DNA of 64,000 nucleotides, taken from assembly GCA_024291935.2 (NCBI GenBank), contig CM044311.1, positions 23,688,001 to 23,752,000 on the forward strand, given 5' to 3'. Source of the DNA: Okapia johnstoni (lineage: Eukaryota > Chordata > Mammalia > Artiodactyla > Giraffidae). The stretch's first letter is position 1; every line of letters begins with the position of its first letter. Both the position numbers and the translations under genes were made by a program. Positions 34,669 through 46,768 of this stretch are shown here, one piece after another. Under the pieces are notes generated by a model. That model was given only the letters and a program-made list of their open reading frames with translations. It had not been told where the DNA came from and searched no databases.

Positions 34669-34934
34669 AAGCTATACAGTCCACGGAATTCTCTAGGTCA
34701 GAATACTGGAGTGGGTGGCCTTTCCCTTCTCCAGGGGATCTTCCCAGCCCAGGGATTGAACCCAGGTCTTCCACATTGCAGGCAGATTCTTTTCCAGCTG
34801 TGCCACAAGGGAAGTCCAAGAATACTGGAGTGGGTAGCCTATCCCTTCTCCAGCGGATCTTCCCAACCCAGCAATAGAACCGGGGTCTCCTGCATTGCAG
34901 GTGGATTCTTTACAAGCTGAGCTATCAGAGAAGC
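34669..34934 (-). mobile_element. Dimeric Bov-tA SINE
   Basis: Read on the minus strand, a tRNA-like head and proximal body (34934-34819) are followed directly by a second head and body (34818-34669). The octamer atcgtaat flanks the whole (34661-34668 and 34935-34942), so the dimer inserted as one unit. Confidence 0.85.
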
Positions 34935-34942
34935 ATCGTAAT

Positions 34943-36856
34943 GGGCAATAAGGCATAAATAAATTACAAGAGAATTGTCATATGTCGCATTTTTAGTAAT
35001 TATCTTTTCTGAACTCATTTTATAAAGAAAATATATGAAATTGAGTGTTTTTTCAAACATCTAAAATATAGAGTACAAGGTGACAGGAAAGCTCAACCAG
35101 GCTTCTGGCTCTCAGGAAAATAAAATACAAAATACTCGGGAATCTTTTGTTTGTGGGCGGTAATGTAGTCACTGTACATGTAAAATATACCTGGAATTAA
35201 AATTTTTTTATTAGTAGAATCCAGAGGCAGAAGCTGAATGTTGAAATGCACCCTGACACAAAATCTGAAGGATTCTGTTAAAATTTCTAATGTTATTTAT
35301 AACATGAATGTATCTAAGAAAAAAGAACTCTATCTATTTTGAACACGAAAACAAAAAAGAACTAATGTGAATATACACAGGAAGACCTTTTAAATGACAA
35401 CGTTAATTTATACATTTTCTATAAAATGATGGTGATGAAATAAAATGTTTCTATATAGAACTGTATGCCATTTGTCAGGATAAGCTGAGTTTTTGTTGGA
35501 CACTCATCTGCTATACAAGAGAGATGAAAACTACCGAGACCAACAGGATCTATTTGTTTCTAGGACCACTAACAGCGGCTTTCTGCCCCCCCCCCAAAAA
35601 ATATTCACTTTAAGTCTTAATAATTTAAAATTCTTAATCGTTACAATGTTAAAAAAAAGATTCATTTAATTTAAAATATTTAGTGAAAAAATTTATATTT
35701 GCCACTGAAAATCATGTTAAGGCACTGTCACAACATTTTAGGTAATACCCACACATATATAGTCAATATTTAAATATGTAGGTGAATTTAAAAATAACTC
35801 CTCTTATTGATCAAAAATACTTATTTAACAAAACTTCTACTGGACATCATCACTAAAGTTAATTGTTTATGTTCAGTTAATACATAATAACTCGATATAT
35901 AGATGTGTAACTTTTTATCTAACTAATTAGGCTGTTTCTGATATTTCTCTGTTGCTTAAAAATGTGTTTAAATTATATTTAAATACTAAAATGGGTTTTC
36001 AAAAATTAGAAATGCTCCCATATTTTTTCCTCTTCATTTCAATGTTAAATTATTCTACATTACCTTGTAGTTGTGCATTAGTCGTTCAATGACATGAAAA
36101 GGATCAAGTTTAATCCCAGATTAGTGTGATTTCTGTCACTCTCATGTTGAATGTTGTATTTAAAGTATAGTTTCACTTTAGGAGGCTTACGATTTACAGA
36201 TAAACAATATGTAGACAAGACAAAGCTGTATCATTTGAGGGGCTGTGAAACATAATGGAGTAAGATGCAGAATTTTCTTTTCACAGCCTATTAGAATTTA
36301 AACACTCCCTGGGTCAGCTTTTCTGATGTGAATAAATAAATATAAGTATACTGCTCCTTTGAGAGTGTCACTGAAAAATATATGTAAAGGGAGTAAACTG
36401 TCTAATGTACAGAATAAATTCAATAAATGGCAGAAATTATTTTTATGGGCTCATTTTATTCTCTGCAGAATTTGAAGTTTTAAGACAGCTCTCAGAAATA
36501 AGAGACTAATAGCAAACTAAAATATATATGTATCCATCAATGAATAGTACCTTCCTTTTATAAATAATCAACTGACTAGAAATTTTCCTATTTAAGGTCA
36601 ATATATTTTACAAATCCAATAAAAATTAATTCTATTCTTAAGAAAGCTTGTCTTAGATAATAGGGGAATGTGAAGAAAGGTATTCGAGTGGTAACAAATA
36701 TTTACATATGATAAATCAGATATAATAAATACTATAAATATCAAATGTATTTTAGATTTTATCACATAGTTCTAGTTTTTTAAACTATTCTTTTGCTTAT
36801 CAAGCTAAAACTAATAAAACCATTTTAAACAATAACATCTTAAGTTTGTCACTTAA
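34943..36856. other. Unique AT-rich DNA
   Basis: Almost 2 kb without a recognised gene or repeat. A C-rich run at about 35585-35597 is the only simple feature. Confidence 0.5.
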
Positions 36857-37648
36857 ATGTGAGAGAATGAAGATACAATTTGACAATGACCAGACCGTGG
36901 GTAAAGATAGAACTCTTGACAGATGATCTACACAGCAAGCAGCCCAGAAACCCAAAGCATTATTTAGAGTAACCAGGCCAGGAATCCATCATAGTAGCCA
37001 CAAGAAAGACATGTACAAAGTCAGAACACTCACTATCTCTAGCATACATTTCAGAAAGCTAAACAACAGCTCCTGTTACAATCCACCTAAAATGGCCAGA
37101 ACTTAGATAATAATTCTCAGCTTCCCGAATTTTTGTCCCTGCTTCCAACAGAGGACCAACCAGAGAAAATCAAATATAAACATATAACCCATCACACTGG
37201 GGTTCCTTGGTGGCACTAGTGGTAAAGAATCCGCCTGCCAGTGCAGCAGATACAGGAAACACGGGTTTGATCCCTGGGTCGGGAAAATCCCCTGGAGGAG
37301 GGCATGGCAACCCACTCCAGTATTCTCAAGTGGAGAATCCCATGGACAGAGGAGTCTGACGTGTTATAGTCCATGAGGCTGCAGAGAGACAGACACAACT
37401 GAGCAACTAAACAGACAACAAATCACTCTGGATGCCCTGATTCTAGTTATCCTACCTGTAGCTTCCCTGTGTTAAGAAAACCTCCAGTCAGGCCCCCCAC
37501 CTTTTTTTTTTTCAACTAGAAAGTGTTCCCATTCTACTGCCTGCCTTTGAGTTTCGGCCAAAGCACAGTGATGATGATGGCTCTCTAATAAAGCTCTGAA
37601 AAATAGACTTCACTTGTTCTCATTTGGTTGGTCTTTATTCTCACAACA
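36857..37648 (+). mobile_element. ERV solo LTR (ERV1-like), split by Bov-tA
   Basis: The 3' part has a retroviral LTR layout: a polyadenylation signal AATAAA at 37587-37592, then 'cttcacttgttctcatttgg' and a terminus 'ggtctttattctcacaaca'. The part upstream of the SINE ('ccaaccagagaaaatcaaat') continues into the part after it. No retroviral coding sequence flanks it. The 5' limit is uncertain and I could not find a matching short duplication. Confidence 0.6.
37201..37421 (+). mobile_element. Bov-tA SINE inside ERV LTR
   Basis: Full head, body and tail. The decamers atcacactgg (37191-37200) and atcactctgg (37422-37431) flank it with one mismatch. Confidence 0.92.
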
Positions 37649-39060
37649 GAAAAGAAAGACAAAATCATTTATGCCTTTTAATACAAAACAAATTAAAAAA
37701 AATCTAGAATCAGTGTAAATAAAAACAAATTCTGCCCCAATTATTTGCTTTAACCTCACCAGTTTTTTGCTCTGTCTCCTTCCTTGATATTTGAAGACAT
37801 GACTTGGTTATTTCAGCACATCCCTTACAGAAAGGGCCTAACAGGAGTGACATGCTAAGAATGAAATACTACATGCCTTACAAAGATAACTTTCTGATTT
37901 TTTTCTCTCACTTTTCAGATAATTATTTATAAGAATATTAAGCCAGAAATAAATATTATCTCTAACATTCCTTTCTATTGATACAAAGCTCATATAGGAA
38001 TCACACATCTAAGATGAACAGTTATTCAGAGAAGTGAATGATGACCAAATCAGGATTCTTGGTAGTGAGTACTGGGGAAAGTGTCATAGAAGATCAGAAA
38101 AAAATTATTAAAGGGACCAGGAGGAATTTGTTAAATGTCATTGTCTCTCTTAACATAAAGGATCCAACCATCAAAACAGATTATACATACAATTTTTTTT
38201 TAAAAAGTAACCTGAAGCAAAGGGAGGATTTAACCCACCTTTCTTTTTGCCCTCTCCCCTAGTAAAACTGTTAAATAATAGAATTTTTACACTCCAAAAG
38301 AGATTCCACAACTTAATTATAAATTATCATTGAATAATTTGGGATAAAAAAAATTATACAGGAGGAGCCACAATAAAAATAAAAAACAGTAGAGTATGTT
38401 TAAATCACACTTGGTATTGTGCAAGGATCTTGCACGTCCACCAGCCCGTTAAGAGAGCTCTGACTGACAATCTGAAACAATGGTGCAGATACTATTTTAC
38501 CATGGCCTCATACTCTATTCCAAGTCTGTCTAATAGACATTCCAACTCAAACTATCAACCTACAGTACAAACCAAGAATCTTCTTCAGGAATTCACTGTT
38601 TTAAAAACAAATGTCCAAATGCATACATACAGGACAGGTTGTTTTAGAATGTATAAACATGTAATATGGGGGGGGGAAACCCACAACTTCACACCTGTTA
38701 AGGTAAGTCTTAACCAAAGCTGTGAATTTTCAAGTAAGAAGATGTAGGTGAATAATTAATAGATGCTATTCATAGTTACTACCATGCTTAGTCTAAATGA
38801 TTGATGCTTAGTATAGCTGAGGAGGAAGGGGCATGGAAATATATATTGATATTTAACTTAGGTCACTGTTCTATAAAATAAGAGTAAAAGGATAACTGAA
38901 GGAGGAAAATAGTCAACAATGTGCTTCTATTTTCAAAGGTGGTAACTTGAATATATTTTCACATTATGAATGTCATTAGACCTTGACAGGTAATTGTAAT
39001 ATGACATTAAGTCAAATGGCTCAATTTTAGACCTTAATTTTTTTTTCAGAAATGATATTT
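37649..39060. other. Unique AT-rich DNA
   Basis: No gene or dispersed repeat recognised. A G8-like run lies near 38670. Frames at 38038-38262 and 38430-38747 have no recognisable domain. Confidence 0.45.
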
Positions 39061-39567
39061 TCAGTTCAGTCGCTCAGTCGTGTCTGACTCTGCGACCCCA
39101 TGGACCACAGTGCACCAGGCCTCCCTGTCCATCACCAACTCCCAGAGTTTACCCAAACTCATGTCTGTTGAGTCAGTGATGCCATAAAACCATCTCATCC
39201 TCTGCCGTCCCCTTCTCCTCCTGCCTTCAATCTTTCCCAGCATCAGGGTCTTTTCCAGTGAGTCAGTTCTTTGCATCAGGTGCCCAAAGTATTGGAGTTT
39301 CAGCTTCAACATCAGTCCTTCCAATGAACACCCAGGACTGATCTCCTTTAGGATGGACTGGTTGGATCTCCTGGCAGTCCAAGCGACTCTCAAGAGTCCT
39401 CTCCAACACCACAGTTCAAAAGCATCAATTCTTCGGTGTTCAGCTTTCTTTATAGTCCAACTCTCACATCCATACATGACCACTGGAAAAACCATAGCCT
39501 TGACCAGATGGACCTTTGTTGGCAAAGTAATGTCTCTGCTTTTTAATATGCTGTCTAGGTTGGTCAT
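39061..39567 (-). pseudogene. BovB C-terminal peptide, uninterrupted fragment
   Basis: Open frame of 168 residues holding only the region after the RT palm: [57 protein letters not shown], and the basic run [15 protein letters not shown]. No catalytic motif is included. It is open by chance of truncation and not a gene. Confidence 0.8.
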
Positions 39568-39632
39568 AACTTTTCTTCCAAGGAGGAAGTGTCTTCTTGG
39601 AGCTCAATAAAATAAAGTCTGCCACTGTTGCT
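39061..39632 (-). mobile_element. BovB 3' end with internal deletion
   Basis: Antisense BovB from its terminus 'cagttcagtcgctcagtcgt' (left) through the C-terminal domain. Near 39597-39600 about 50 bases are missing relative to other copies, where the text jumps to 'gctcaataaaataaagtctg'. Confidence 0.92.
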
Positions 39633-40655
39633 AATATTTTACACAAAGCAAAATAAACTTTCTATATTCAATCATGTAATTGATTTCTGAATACTGTACA
39701 TTACTCATAATGGAAGACATCTGAAGGTCTCTTTTTCCACTTTAATTCATATTGAAATGTAATTTCATTAAGTATCAAGAGTATACAAAACAGTTAAAGT
39801 CACAAATATCCAAGTTTGGATATTCTTCAGTGTGTGAAATATGTTGCAACAAAGTTACACTGAAAAACTAGCATTAATTTTTACTTCCAGAACTCATACA
39901 ACACATTTCAATAGGAAAAGTTTATAGTTCAATATAGGGGAAAAAAATCAAGTGAAAAAATGAGAATACTCAAAGTGTAAACCCAGAAAGGTGAATTGTA
40001 ACTGAAAAAAATCAAAGGAAGAAATCTCAAAAAGAGGAGCAATTTTCACTCATGGATGATAATAAATTATTGCACACTTACTGATTATCCAGCAATATCA
40101 TAGTTTCAATTGATTCGGCTTCTCATCTTTTCTCACCAATTTACACTAATTTCTTTACCAGGGATACAAGAACTCAACTACTGAGACTTCATTTTGATTG
40201 TTACTGCTTCAATTTTCTACTGTGTGGTCACCACTTTTTTATGTGTTCCCTTATCAAATCCTATGTGCACGGAAACACAGGTGCAAAACATTAGCACTTA
40301 GGAAATTACACAAAAACGTATACATAAGGTAACTTTTAACTAGAGCATTACTATGGTAAATGTTGTACTTTATGAACTGTGAAATTCTTCTAGTGACAGC
40401 CTAGGAAATCAGACAGTATTTAAATTGGATATCATGTCAATGTATAAAAATTGTTACTGCCAAGCATGTTATTGAAAGTGACATCATCATAACCTAACAT
40501 GTGTCTTTGATTGATGGTGTAGCCAAATAAATGTAATAAAGAACAATGCAACGTTTGATATCTAGTAATCTATTATCAACCAGCTTTAAAATTTTAGCTT
40601 TTCAATCTCACTTCCTTGTGGTTTTAGGGTTTAAAGAGAAAGATTAAGAGACAGA
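39633..40655. other. Unique AT-rich DNA
   Basis: Nothing recognised. Confidence 0.5.
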
Positions 40656-40832
40656 CTGCTGCTGCTGCTGCTGCTGCTAAGTCGCTTCAGTCGTGTCCGA
40701 CTCTGTGCGACCCCATGGGCTGTAGCCTACCAGGCTCCTCCGTCCATGGGATTTTCCAGGCAAGAATACTGGAGTGGGTTGCCATTTCCTCCTCCAGTGC
40801 AGGAAAGTGAAAAGTGAAAGTGAAGTCGCTCA
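40656..40832 (-). mobile_element. BOV-A2 SINE, one and a half monomers, (CTG)7 tail
   Basis: Tail (CTG)7CT at 40656-40678, one complete monomer and the 'gaaagtgaaaagtgaaagtg' linker. The copy then stops after 'aagtcgctcagt', so most of the second monomer is absent. This is the longest CTG array of the BOV-A2 copies here. Confidence 0.9.
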
Positions 40833-41819
40833 GTACTATTTCACTATTTTTTAATCTAGGTACAAATGTCATAAAAAATCTAAGATGTCCTTAAATGTCC
40901 TCAATTATCAGTATTAATCTACCTAAGCAATTGATTTCCTTAGACAATAAAACTAAACATATAAAATTCATTTCACTTTTTACTCTGTGTTGAAGCATTC
41001 CATGCAATGTTTAACCAAGAAAATATTCTTGTATTTTCCTTCAGTAACTTCACTTTCAACAGAGTTCAGAAATTTAAGTCCAATATTTTATAAAATTTCA
41101 TCCCATTTTATTCTGTGACAGTGCACTTAGATTCTAGAACAAACTCTAAATCTATATTCACTAGAATAATAAAAGACATAAGTTAAACAAGAATATTCAG
41201 AAATCATTGGAATAAATCTTGAAATAAACTGGATGAACATCTTGTTCGAACTTCTTTCAGATTTCGTTTAAACATTGTAAGCATAATAGTTTCTCCATAG
41301 TCTTTTAGGGCTCTGTTCATAGAGTCAATTCAACAAGAGTTCTTAATATGAAACACTTTTAGGAACAAGGCTGCTATCATCTCTAGTCACAAAAATTCTT
41401 TATCATAATTTTTAAACACCCATATACATTTTTATATACCTATATAACAGTACATTTTTATATGACCAAATAATATAATTAATATGAAAATCTTTGGTGA
41501 GAATATAGTACTGCCTATTTAAAAGGTGTTAGGAATCTTTCACTTCTTCCTGTGCCTTCTGACAATATTGCACAAATAATTTCATTTGTTATAAGTAGTT
41601 TGAAGAGCCATGGATATAAGGAAGCATAGATGCAGAAATCAAGTTAGATATTTTATGCAAACATTCTTTTAAGAGATAAGGTCAACTAAAATGTAGGAAA
41701 TTAATGTTACAACGTGTAAGTATACAAATAAAACCAAAGAACTCACCCTTCCTCCACATATGTTAGTCAGCTGTCTTTCACCATCATTTTTATATTTGTT
41801 CTCCTCACTGTTTCAGAAA
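40833..41819. other. Unique AT-rich DNA
   Basis: Nothing recognised. Confidence 0.5.
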
Positions 41820-42395
41820 TGAGGGAATGACATACACAGAAAGCTATCGATAGAAAAATTACAAATAGGGAAACAGTTTAAGATTCCCTTTGCTGCTTAA
41901 AGAACTAGAGATAAGAACTAGAACTAAGTGAACTGAACAGGACGCTGCAGTGCCTTCCTGGGGACAGACAGACCCACATAACCGCCTCCTCTTACCTGTA
42001 GAAAAGTTTTAGCTTCCCAGGCCTTTCCTGAGTTCTAAAGAGCAAATTTAATCAAAGAAATGAGAAAATGCAGAAACAAGGGAAAACAATTAAGCAAGAC
42101 AAAATAATACTAGTTGAGCCATAAAACAAAGTCAAGGGCCTTTAGTTCCTCCTCCAGAGCTATAGATAGTATTCTGAAGGGTATCCTTGAGTTGTTTTGC
42201 AGATACTAATACCCTCACCAGCTGGAAGAAGTTAATTGAGTGCTGAAAACAAAACCCCATCCCAGCTGGAATGAGCAAGTTGATGGTGTTGGCTCCTGAA
42301 GATCTCACCACCACCAATCAGAAGGATGTAGTTGAGATGATCAAGGACCCTGAGACCCTCTCCCTCAACCTGACTTTAAAAACCCTTCCCTGAAA

Positions 42396-42901
42396 TCATC
42401 TTCAGGTGGTGCAATGGGAAAGAATCTGCCTGCCAATGCAGGAGACACAAGAGATTCAAGTTCAATACCTGGGTCAGGAAGATCCCCTCGAATTGGAAAT
42501 GGCCACCCACAAGAGCGGAGAAGGCGATGGCACCCCACTCCAGTACTCTTGCCTGGAAAATCCCATGGACGGAGGAGCCTGGTAGGCTGCAGTCCATGGG
42601 GTCGCGAAGAGTCGGACACGACTGAGAGACTTCACTTTCACTTTTCACTTTCATGCACTGGAGAAGGAAATGGCAACCCACTCCAGTGTTCTTGCCTGGA
42701 GAATCCCAGGGACGGCGGAGCCTGGTGGGCTGCCGTCTATGGGGTCGCACAGAGTCGGACACAACTCAGGCGGCTTAGCAGCAGCAGCAGCAGCAACCCA
42801 CAAGAGTATTCTTGCCTGGAAAATCCCAGGGACAGAGGAGCCTGGTAAACTACAATTCATGGGGTTGCAAAGAGCCAAATACGACTGAGCATACACACAC
42901 A
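42396..42901 (+). mobile_element. Bov-tA SINE inside the LTR, split by BOV-A2
   Basis: The head and proximal body are at 42396-42515. Distal body and tail resume at 42807 ('tattcttgcctggaaaatcc') and end near 'gactgagcatacacacac'. The octamer ccctgaaa at 42388-42395 and 42902-42909 is its target-site duplication. Confidence 0.9.
42516..42795 (+). mobile_element. BOV-A2 SINE inside Bov-tA
   Basis: Two monomers ('cggagaaggcgatggcaccc' start; linker 'cactttcacttttcactttc') with a (GCA)n tail at 42777-42795. The 11-mer acccacaagag at 42505-42515 and 42796-42806 is an exact target-site duplication. The 144-residue frame at 42414-42848 is translation of these SINEs. Confidence 0.95.
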
Positions 42902-43070
42902 CCCTGAAACTGTCAGGGAATTCAGCTCTTTTGAGCATGAAGTACCCATTCTCCTTACTTGGCCCCACATTGGGCACAGTGAATGCTGTACTTTCTTTCA
43001 GCACAATCCTGTGTCAGTAGATTGGCTTTACCATGCTCTGGTGAGCAGACTCAAGTTTTGTTCCTTGACA

Positions 43071-43395
43071 TTATACCATCCAATATACAGTGAACTTCCT
43101 GACCTACTAAAGTATATCATATTAAAATTCTTTATATATCATTTATCAATATCACATTTTTTAATTTTTATGGCTTATTTCCACACAGGAATTTATGTTT
43201 ATTAGAACTAGAATCTCATTAGAAGAATGTGATAAGTTGCTTGCATTTTAGTTGAATTTTTTGTTTTTCACTTTAGGTTTGTTTCTTCATTGGAAGCAAT
43301 TCAGTTGTCTCCTTCAACTATTTACATCTCTTAAAAAATATCACCTGCAAACCTGAACGTCTTTCTTTTCTTTCTATCATTTAATTCTTAAACTT
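43071..43395. other. Unique AT-rich DNA
   Basis: Nothing recognised. Confidence 0.45.
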
Positions 43396-43605
43396 TTGTT
43401 TTATATTGGAGTATAGCCAATTAACAATGTTGTAGTAGTTTCAGGTGAACAGATAAGGGACTCAGTCATATATATACATGTATTCATTCTCCCCCAAGCT
43501 CCCCTCCCATCCAGGCTGCCATATAACATTGAGCAGAGCTCCCTTTGCTACACAGTAGGAGCTTTTGGGTTACGCATTTTAAATATAGCAGTGTGTCCAT
43601 GTCTT
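43396..43605 (-). mobile_element. L1 3' UTR fragment
   Basis: 'tatattggagtatagccaat', 'gtagtttcaggtgaacagat' and 'ccatccaggctgccatataa' give the antisense ruminant L1 3' UTR. It is better preserved than the copies at 3719 and 14372. Confidence 0.82.
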
Positions 43606-44134
43606 ACTTTCTATTTTAATATTGCAGCATTATTTTATTTTTCTTTTTGTCTAGTTTTAGAAAAGTTAGGATTTACCATTTAAATGTTAACAGTTATACC
43701 AAAAGTTGGTAAATTTGACAGTAAGCAAGAGCTGTAAGTGATAGATATTCACTTTTCTAGATTAAAAAAGAATAATTGTTCTTAACCTTTTAAAATTTTA
43801 AAATAATGCTTAACCTTGCTTCCGTTATAGTCATCTAATTCATCTAATTATCCACTCAATCTGTCTTTTAGTATGGTCCAATATCCCAATTATTACATAT
43901 GATTATAAATGACACCAATGTTTGAAAGGCCTCTGTTGCAGATGGTTAATTTCTTATTAATGGTTAGGAATGTGCCTGTCATAAATTTATATCTTGAGAT
44001 GAAAAGCCAATCAGTTACTTTGCCTAACAGAGTAATTTGCTTATTCATACATATTTTTGTCCCTCGTCTTGACCTAAGTGCAAAGCTTGTAAATTCTAAC
44101 TTTTAAAATACTTTCAAACTTTTTTACATACCAG
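43606..44134. other. Unique AT-rich DNA
   Basis: Nothing recognised. Confidence 0.5.
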
Positions 44135-44517
44135 TGGTAGGCAGAATAATGGCTCCCCAAGGATGTTCACATCCTTATCGCTGAACATGTTAGGTGGCAA
44201 GGGTGAATTAAGATTACTAATCTGTTGACTTTGAAATGGCGAGATTAACCTAGATTATCCAGGTGGGACCAATATGATTACAGGCATCCTTAAAGTGAAA
44301 GAGGCATTGAGGGAAGTCTGGAAAGACTTTCCATGAATCAAAGAATGTGTAGAGCTTAGAGGATACAAAATGGCAGGACAGAGATTCTCCCTGAGAGCCC
44401 TGCTTAATTTTAGCCCATTTCCAACTTGTGACTTCCATATTTTAAGACGATGAATTTGTGTTTTTAAGCCACTAAGTTAATGGTAATTTATTACAAAAGC
44501 AATAGAAAACTGATACA
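44135..44517 (+). mobile_element. MLT1-type (ERVL-MaLR) LTR
   Basis: Near full length and in order: 'ggtaggcagaataatggctc', 'gattatccaggtgggaccaa', 'gattctccctgagagccctg', 'tttttaagccactaagttaa' and 'aatagaaaactgatacatc'. Confidence 0.8.
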
Positions 44518-44734
44518 TCACCTATTTTCTGATCTCTCTACTGTCCTAACTCTTCTTTCTACTCATTGTGTTATGTATCTCACTCCAAATAGTTAACACA
44601 CATTCTACTATGAGCTGGATGTTTAAATCATGTGTCAATTACTTATTTAAAGCTGCCAGTGCCTTTCAGTTGATCAATGGATATTTCTACCAGATGCTTT
44701 TCTACCAGAACTTCTCCTTATGCCAATACCACCT

Positions 44735-44965
44735 CAATATATGGCAAGCATTTTCTATGTGCAAGCATTGTGCAAAAAAAGTTGCATTTTATCTTCTTTA
44801 CTATCCACTCAAGAAATCTATGATGCAATTAATGTTATTATCTTTATTTTTGCTATTTAGGAAACTGAAATGAACAACAAATAATTTGGCCATGGTTAAG
44901 GAATAATTACATAACACAGCAAATAATCACATTGAGATTTGCCTGGCTTCAATTCCTTGTAACAA
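44735..44965 (-). mobile_element. MIR SINE
   Basis: Antisense MIR order: 'tctatgtgcaagcattgtgc', 'aatgttattatctttatttt', 'ttaggaaactgaaatgaaca', 'tttgcctggcttcaattcc'. Confidence 0.65.
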
Positions 44966-45175
44966 ACATGTTACTCTACTCTCCCTAAAACAAATACATA
45001 TTTATTCAAGATACTTCAGCTATCACTAACTCTACATTACCAAGATCACATTAATTGAATAAGGGAATAAGCTTAGAGTTTATCTGATATCTTTCCCAAC
45101 CATGAAAAACATATATGGAGTATTTTTATAAGCCATGATACCAACCCTCTCCTTTTTAGTATCATCAATCTCTAG

Positions 45176-45274
45176 AGTTTCTCTGGTGGCTCAGATGGTA
45201 AAGAATCTGCATACAGTGTCAGGAAGATCCCCTGGAGAGTGGAATGGCTACCCACTCCAGTATTTTTGCTCAGA
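45176..45274 (+). mobile_element. Bov-tA SINE, 3'-truncated but flanked by a duplication
   Basis: Contains head and proximal body only, with a gap inside the head. The decamer caatctctag is at 45166-45175 and 45275-45284. The shared 3' tail is absent, which is unusual because reverse transcription starts at the 3' end. Confidence 0.82.
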
Positions 45275-45529
45275 CAATCTCTAGTACACAAAAATGACTT
45301 CCTATTAACTATATTTAGAAGTTATGAAGCTGTGTTCACTGTCTACAAAAGACAGTCTATGTTAATCACATGAGGCAAGCACAGACAGATCCTGTCTCAT
45401 GGGAATTTGGAATTTATAATAATAGATGATACTCTTGTTCTAGATGGTTCCTTTAATAGAATATTTTAAACATATGAGTTGTGACCTGAACATGACATGG
45501 AAAAGGAGAGGAAAGTTTATCTGAAGAAT

Positions 45530-45735
45530 GCTGCTGCTGCTGTTTACACACTAAGTCCTGTCTGATCTTTGCGACCCTATGGACTAGTCTGACAGGCTCC
45601 TGAGTCTATGGGATTTCCCAGGTAAGAATACTGGAGTGGGTTGCCATTCCCTCCTCCAGGGGATCTTCCAGACCAAGAGATCCAATGGAGTCTCCTGCTT
45701 GGCAGGCGGATTCTTTACTGCTGAGCCACCTGGGA
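45530..45735 (-). mobile_element. Bov-tA SINE
   Basis: Antisense copy with a (CTG)n-like tail on the left and 'tgagccacctgggacac' head on the right. Confidence 0.88.
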
Positions 45736-45967
45736 CACTGAGCCACACAGACATAAACCCATTAAGCTGAGACAGTAATATGGGGAAGGGGTAGAGAGAG
45801 GAGCATTGATTTTTAACACCTTCCTTATACTTGTTGAATTCACTCTTTGCATTCCTTTTGCCTTTTGTTGCATTAGATAATTGGTATATATATGTATAAT
45901 AAATTTCCTACTAACACAAGCATTTTTTCCTAGACCAAAAAAGTTTTGATTTTCATATTTGGTAGAG

Positions 45968-46396
45968 AATATGTATGGATGTGAGAGGTGGACCATAAAG
46001 AAAGCTGAGCACCAAAAAATTGATGCTTTTTACTGTGCTGTTGGAGAAGACTCTTGAGGGTCCCTTGGACAGCAAGGGGATCAAACCAGTCCATCCTAAA
46101 AGAAATCATTCCTGAATATTCATTGGAAGGACTGATGCTGAAGCTGAAGCTCTAATACTTTGGTCACCTGATGTGGAACAGACTCAATGGAAAAGACCCT
46201 GATGCTGGGAAAGATTGAAGACAGGAGGAGAAGGGGACGACAGAGGATGAGATTGTTGGATGGCATCACTGACTTGATGGACATGAGTTTGAGCAAGCTC
46301 CAGGAGTTGGTGATGTCCAGGGAAACCTGGCGTGCTGCAGTGCATGGGGTCACAAAAAGTGGGACATGACTGAGTCACTGAACTGAACTGAACTGA
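45968..46396 (+). mobile_element. BovB 3' end
   Basis: From 'atgtatggatgtgagaggtg' to 'ctgaactgaactgaactg'. Only C-terminal coding sequence remains, with small indels. Confidence 0.92.
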
Positions 46397-46548
46397 TAGG
46401 CCTCTAAGGTTTTCTGTGTATTCTATGAAGACTGCCTCCTTAGGCATCATGAAACATTATAAATAAATGAGTGTTAACTCTTTAATATGTGTCAAGGTAT
46501 TAAGACATCTAGCTATATTTCTTAATTTGCATATGGCTAATGTGTGTT

Positions 46549-46768
46549 ATTCTTTACTATCTGAGCCACCAGGGAAGCCCCAAAGTATTATTCACTCAAT
46601 TGTGTCCAACTCTTTGTGACCCTATGGACTGAACCCGCCAGGCTCCTTTGTCCACAGATTTCTCTAGGCAAGAACACTGGAGTGGGTAGCCATTCTCTTC
46701 TCCAGGGAATATTTCTGACTCAAGGATGAAACCCAAGTCCCAAGTCTCTTGTATTACAGGAAGATTCT
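46549..46768 (-). mobile_element. Bov-tA SINE with its head in the wrong place
   Basis: The tRNA-like head ('tgagccaccagggaagcccc') lies at the left, 46549-46580. The tail and body run from 46589 to 46768 and stop just where the head should start. The order is therefore permuted relative to all other antisense copies in the window. Confidence 0.75.

Larger units (their letters stand above)
41820..43070 (+). mobile_element. ERV solo LTR containing two nested SINEs
   Basis: Two LTR blocks, about 41820-42395 and 42902-43070, join across the SINEs at 'cttccctgaaa'. The 5' block has 'tagcttcccaggcctttcct' and 'tcctcctccagagctataga'. The 3' block has 'ctgtactttctttcagcaca' and 'cctgtgtcagtagattggct', typical of gammaretrovirus-like LTR ends. 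No retroviral genes are present. The exact 5' end is inferred from resemblance of 'tgagggaatga' to an LTR start. Confidence 0.6.

Noticed and set aside
42376..42888. Several SINE-region frames on both strands, up to 144 residues
   Set aside because: They are translations of Bov-tA and BOV-A2, which lack stops in several frames and are noncoding RNA-derived elements.
36857..43070. Two ERV LTRs about 4-5 kb apart as ends of one provirus
   Set aside because: The two LTRs differ in sequence and family features, and the DNA between them shows no retroviral genes, so they are independent solo LTRs.
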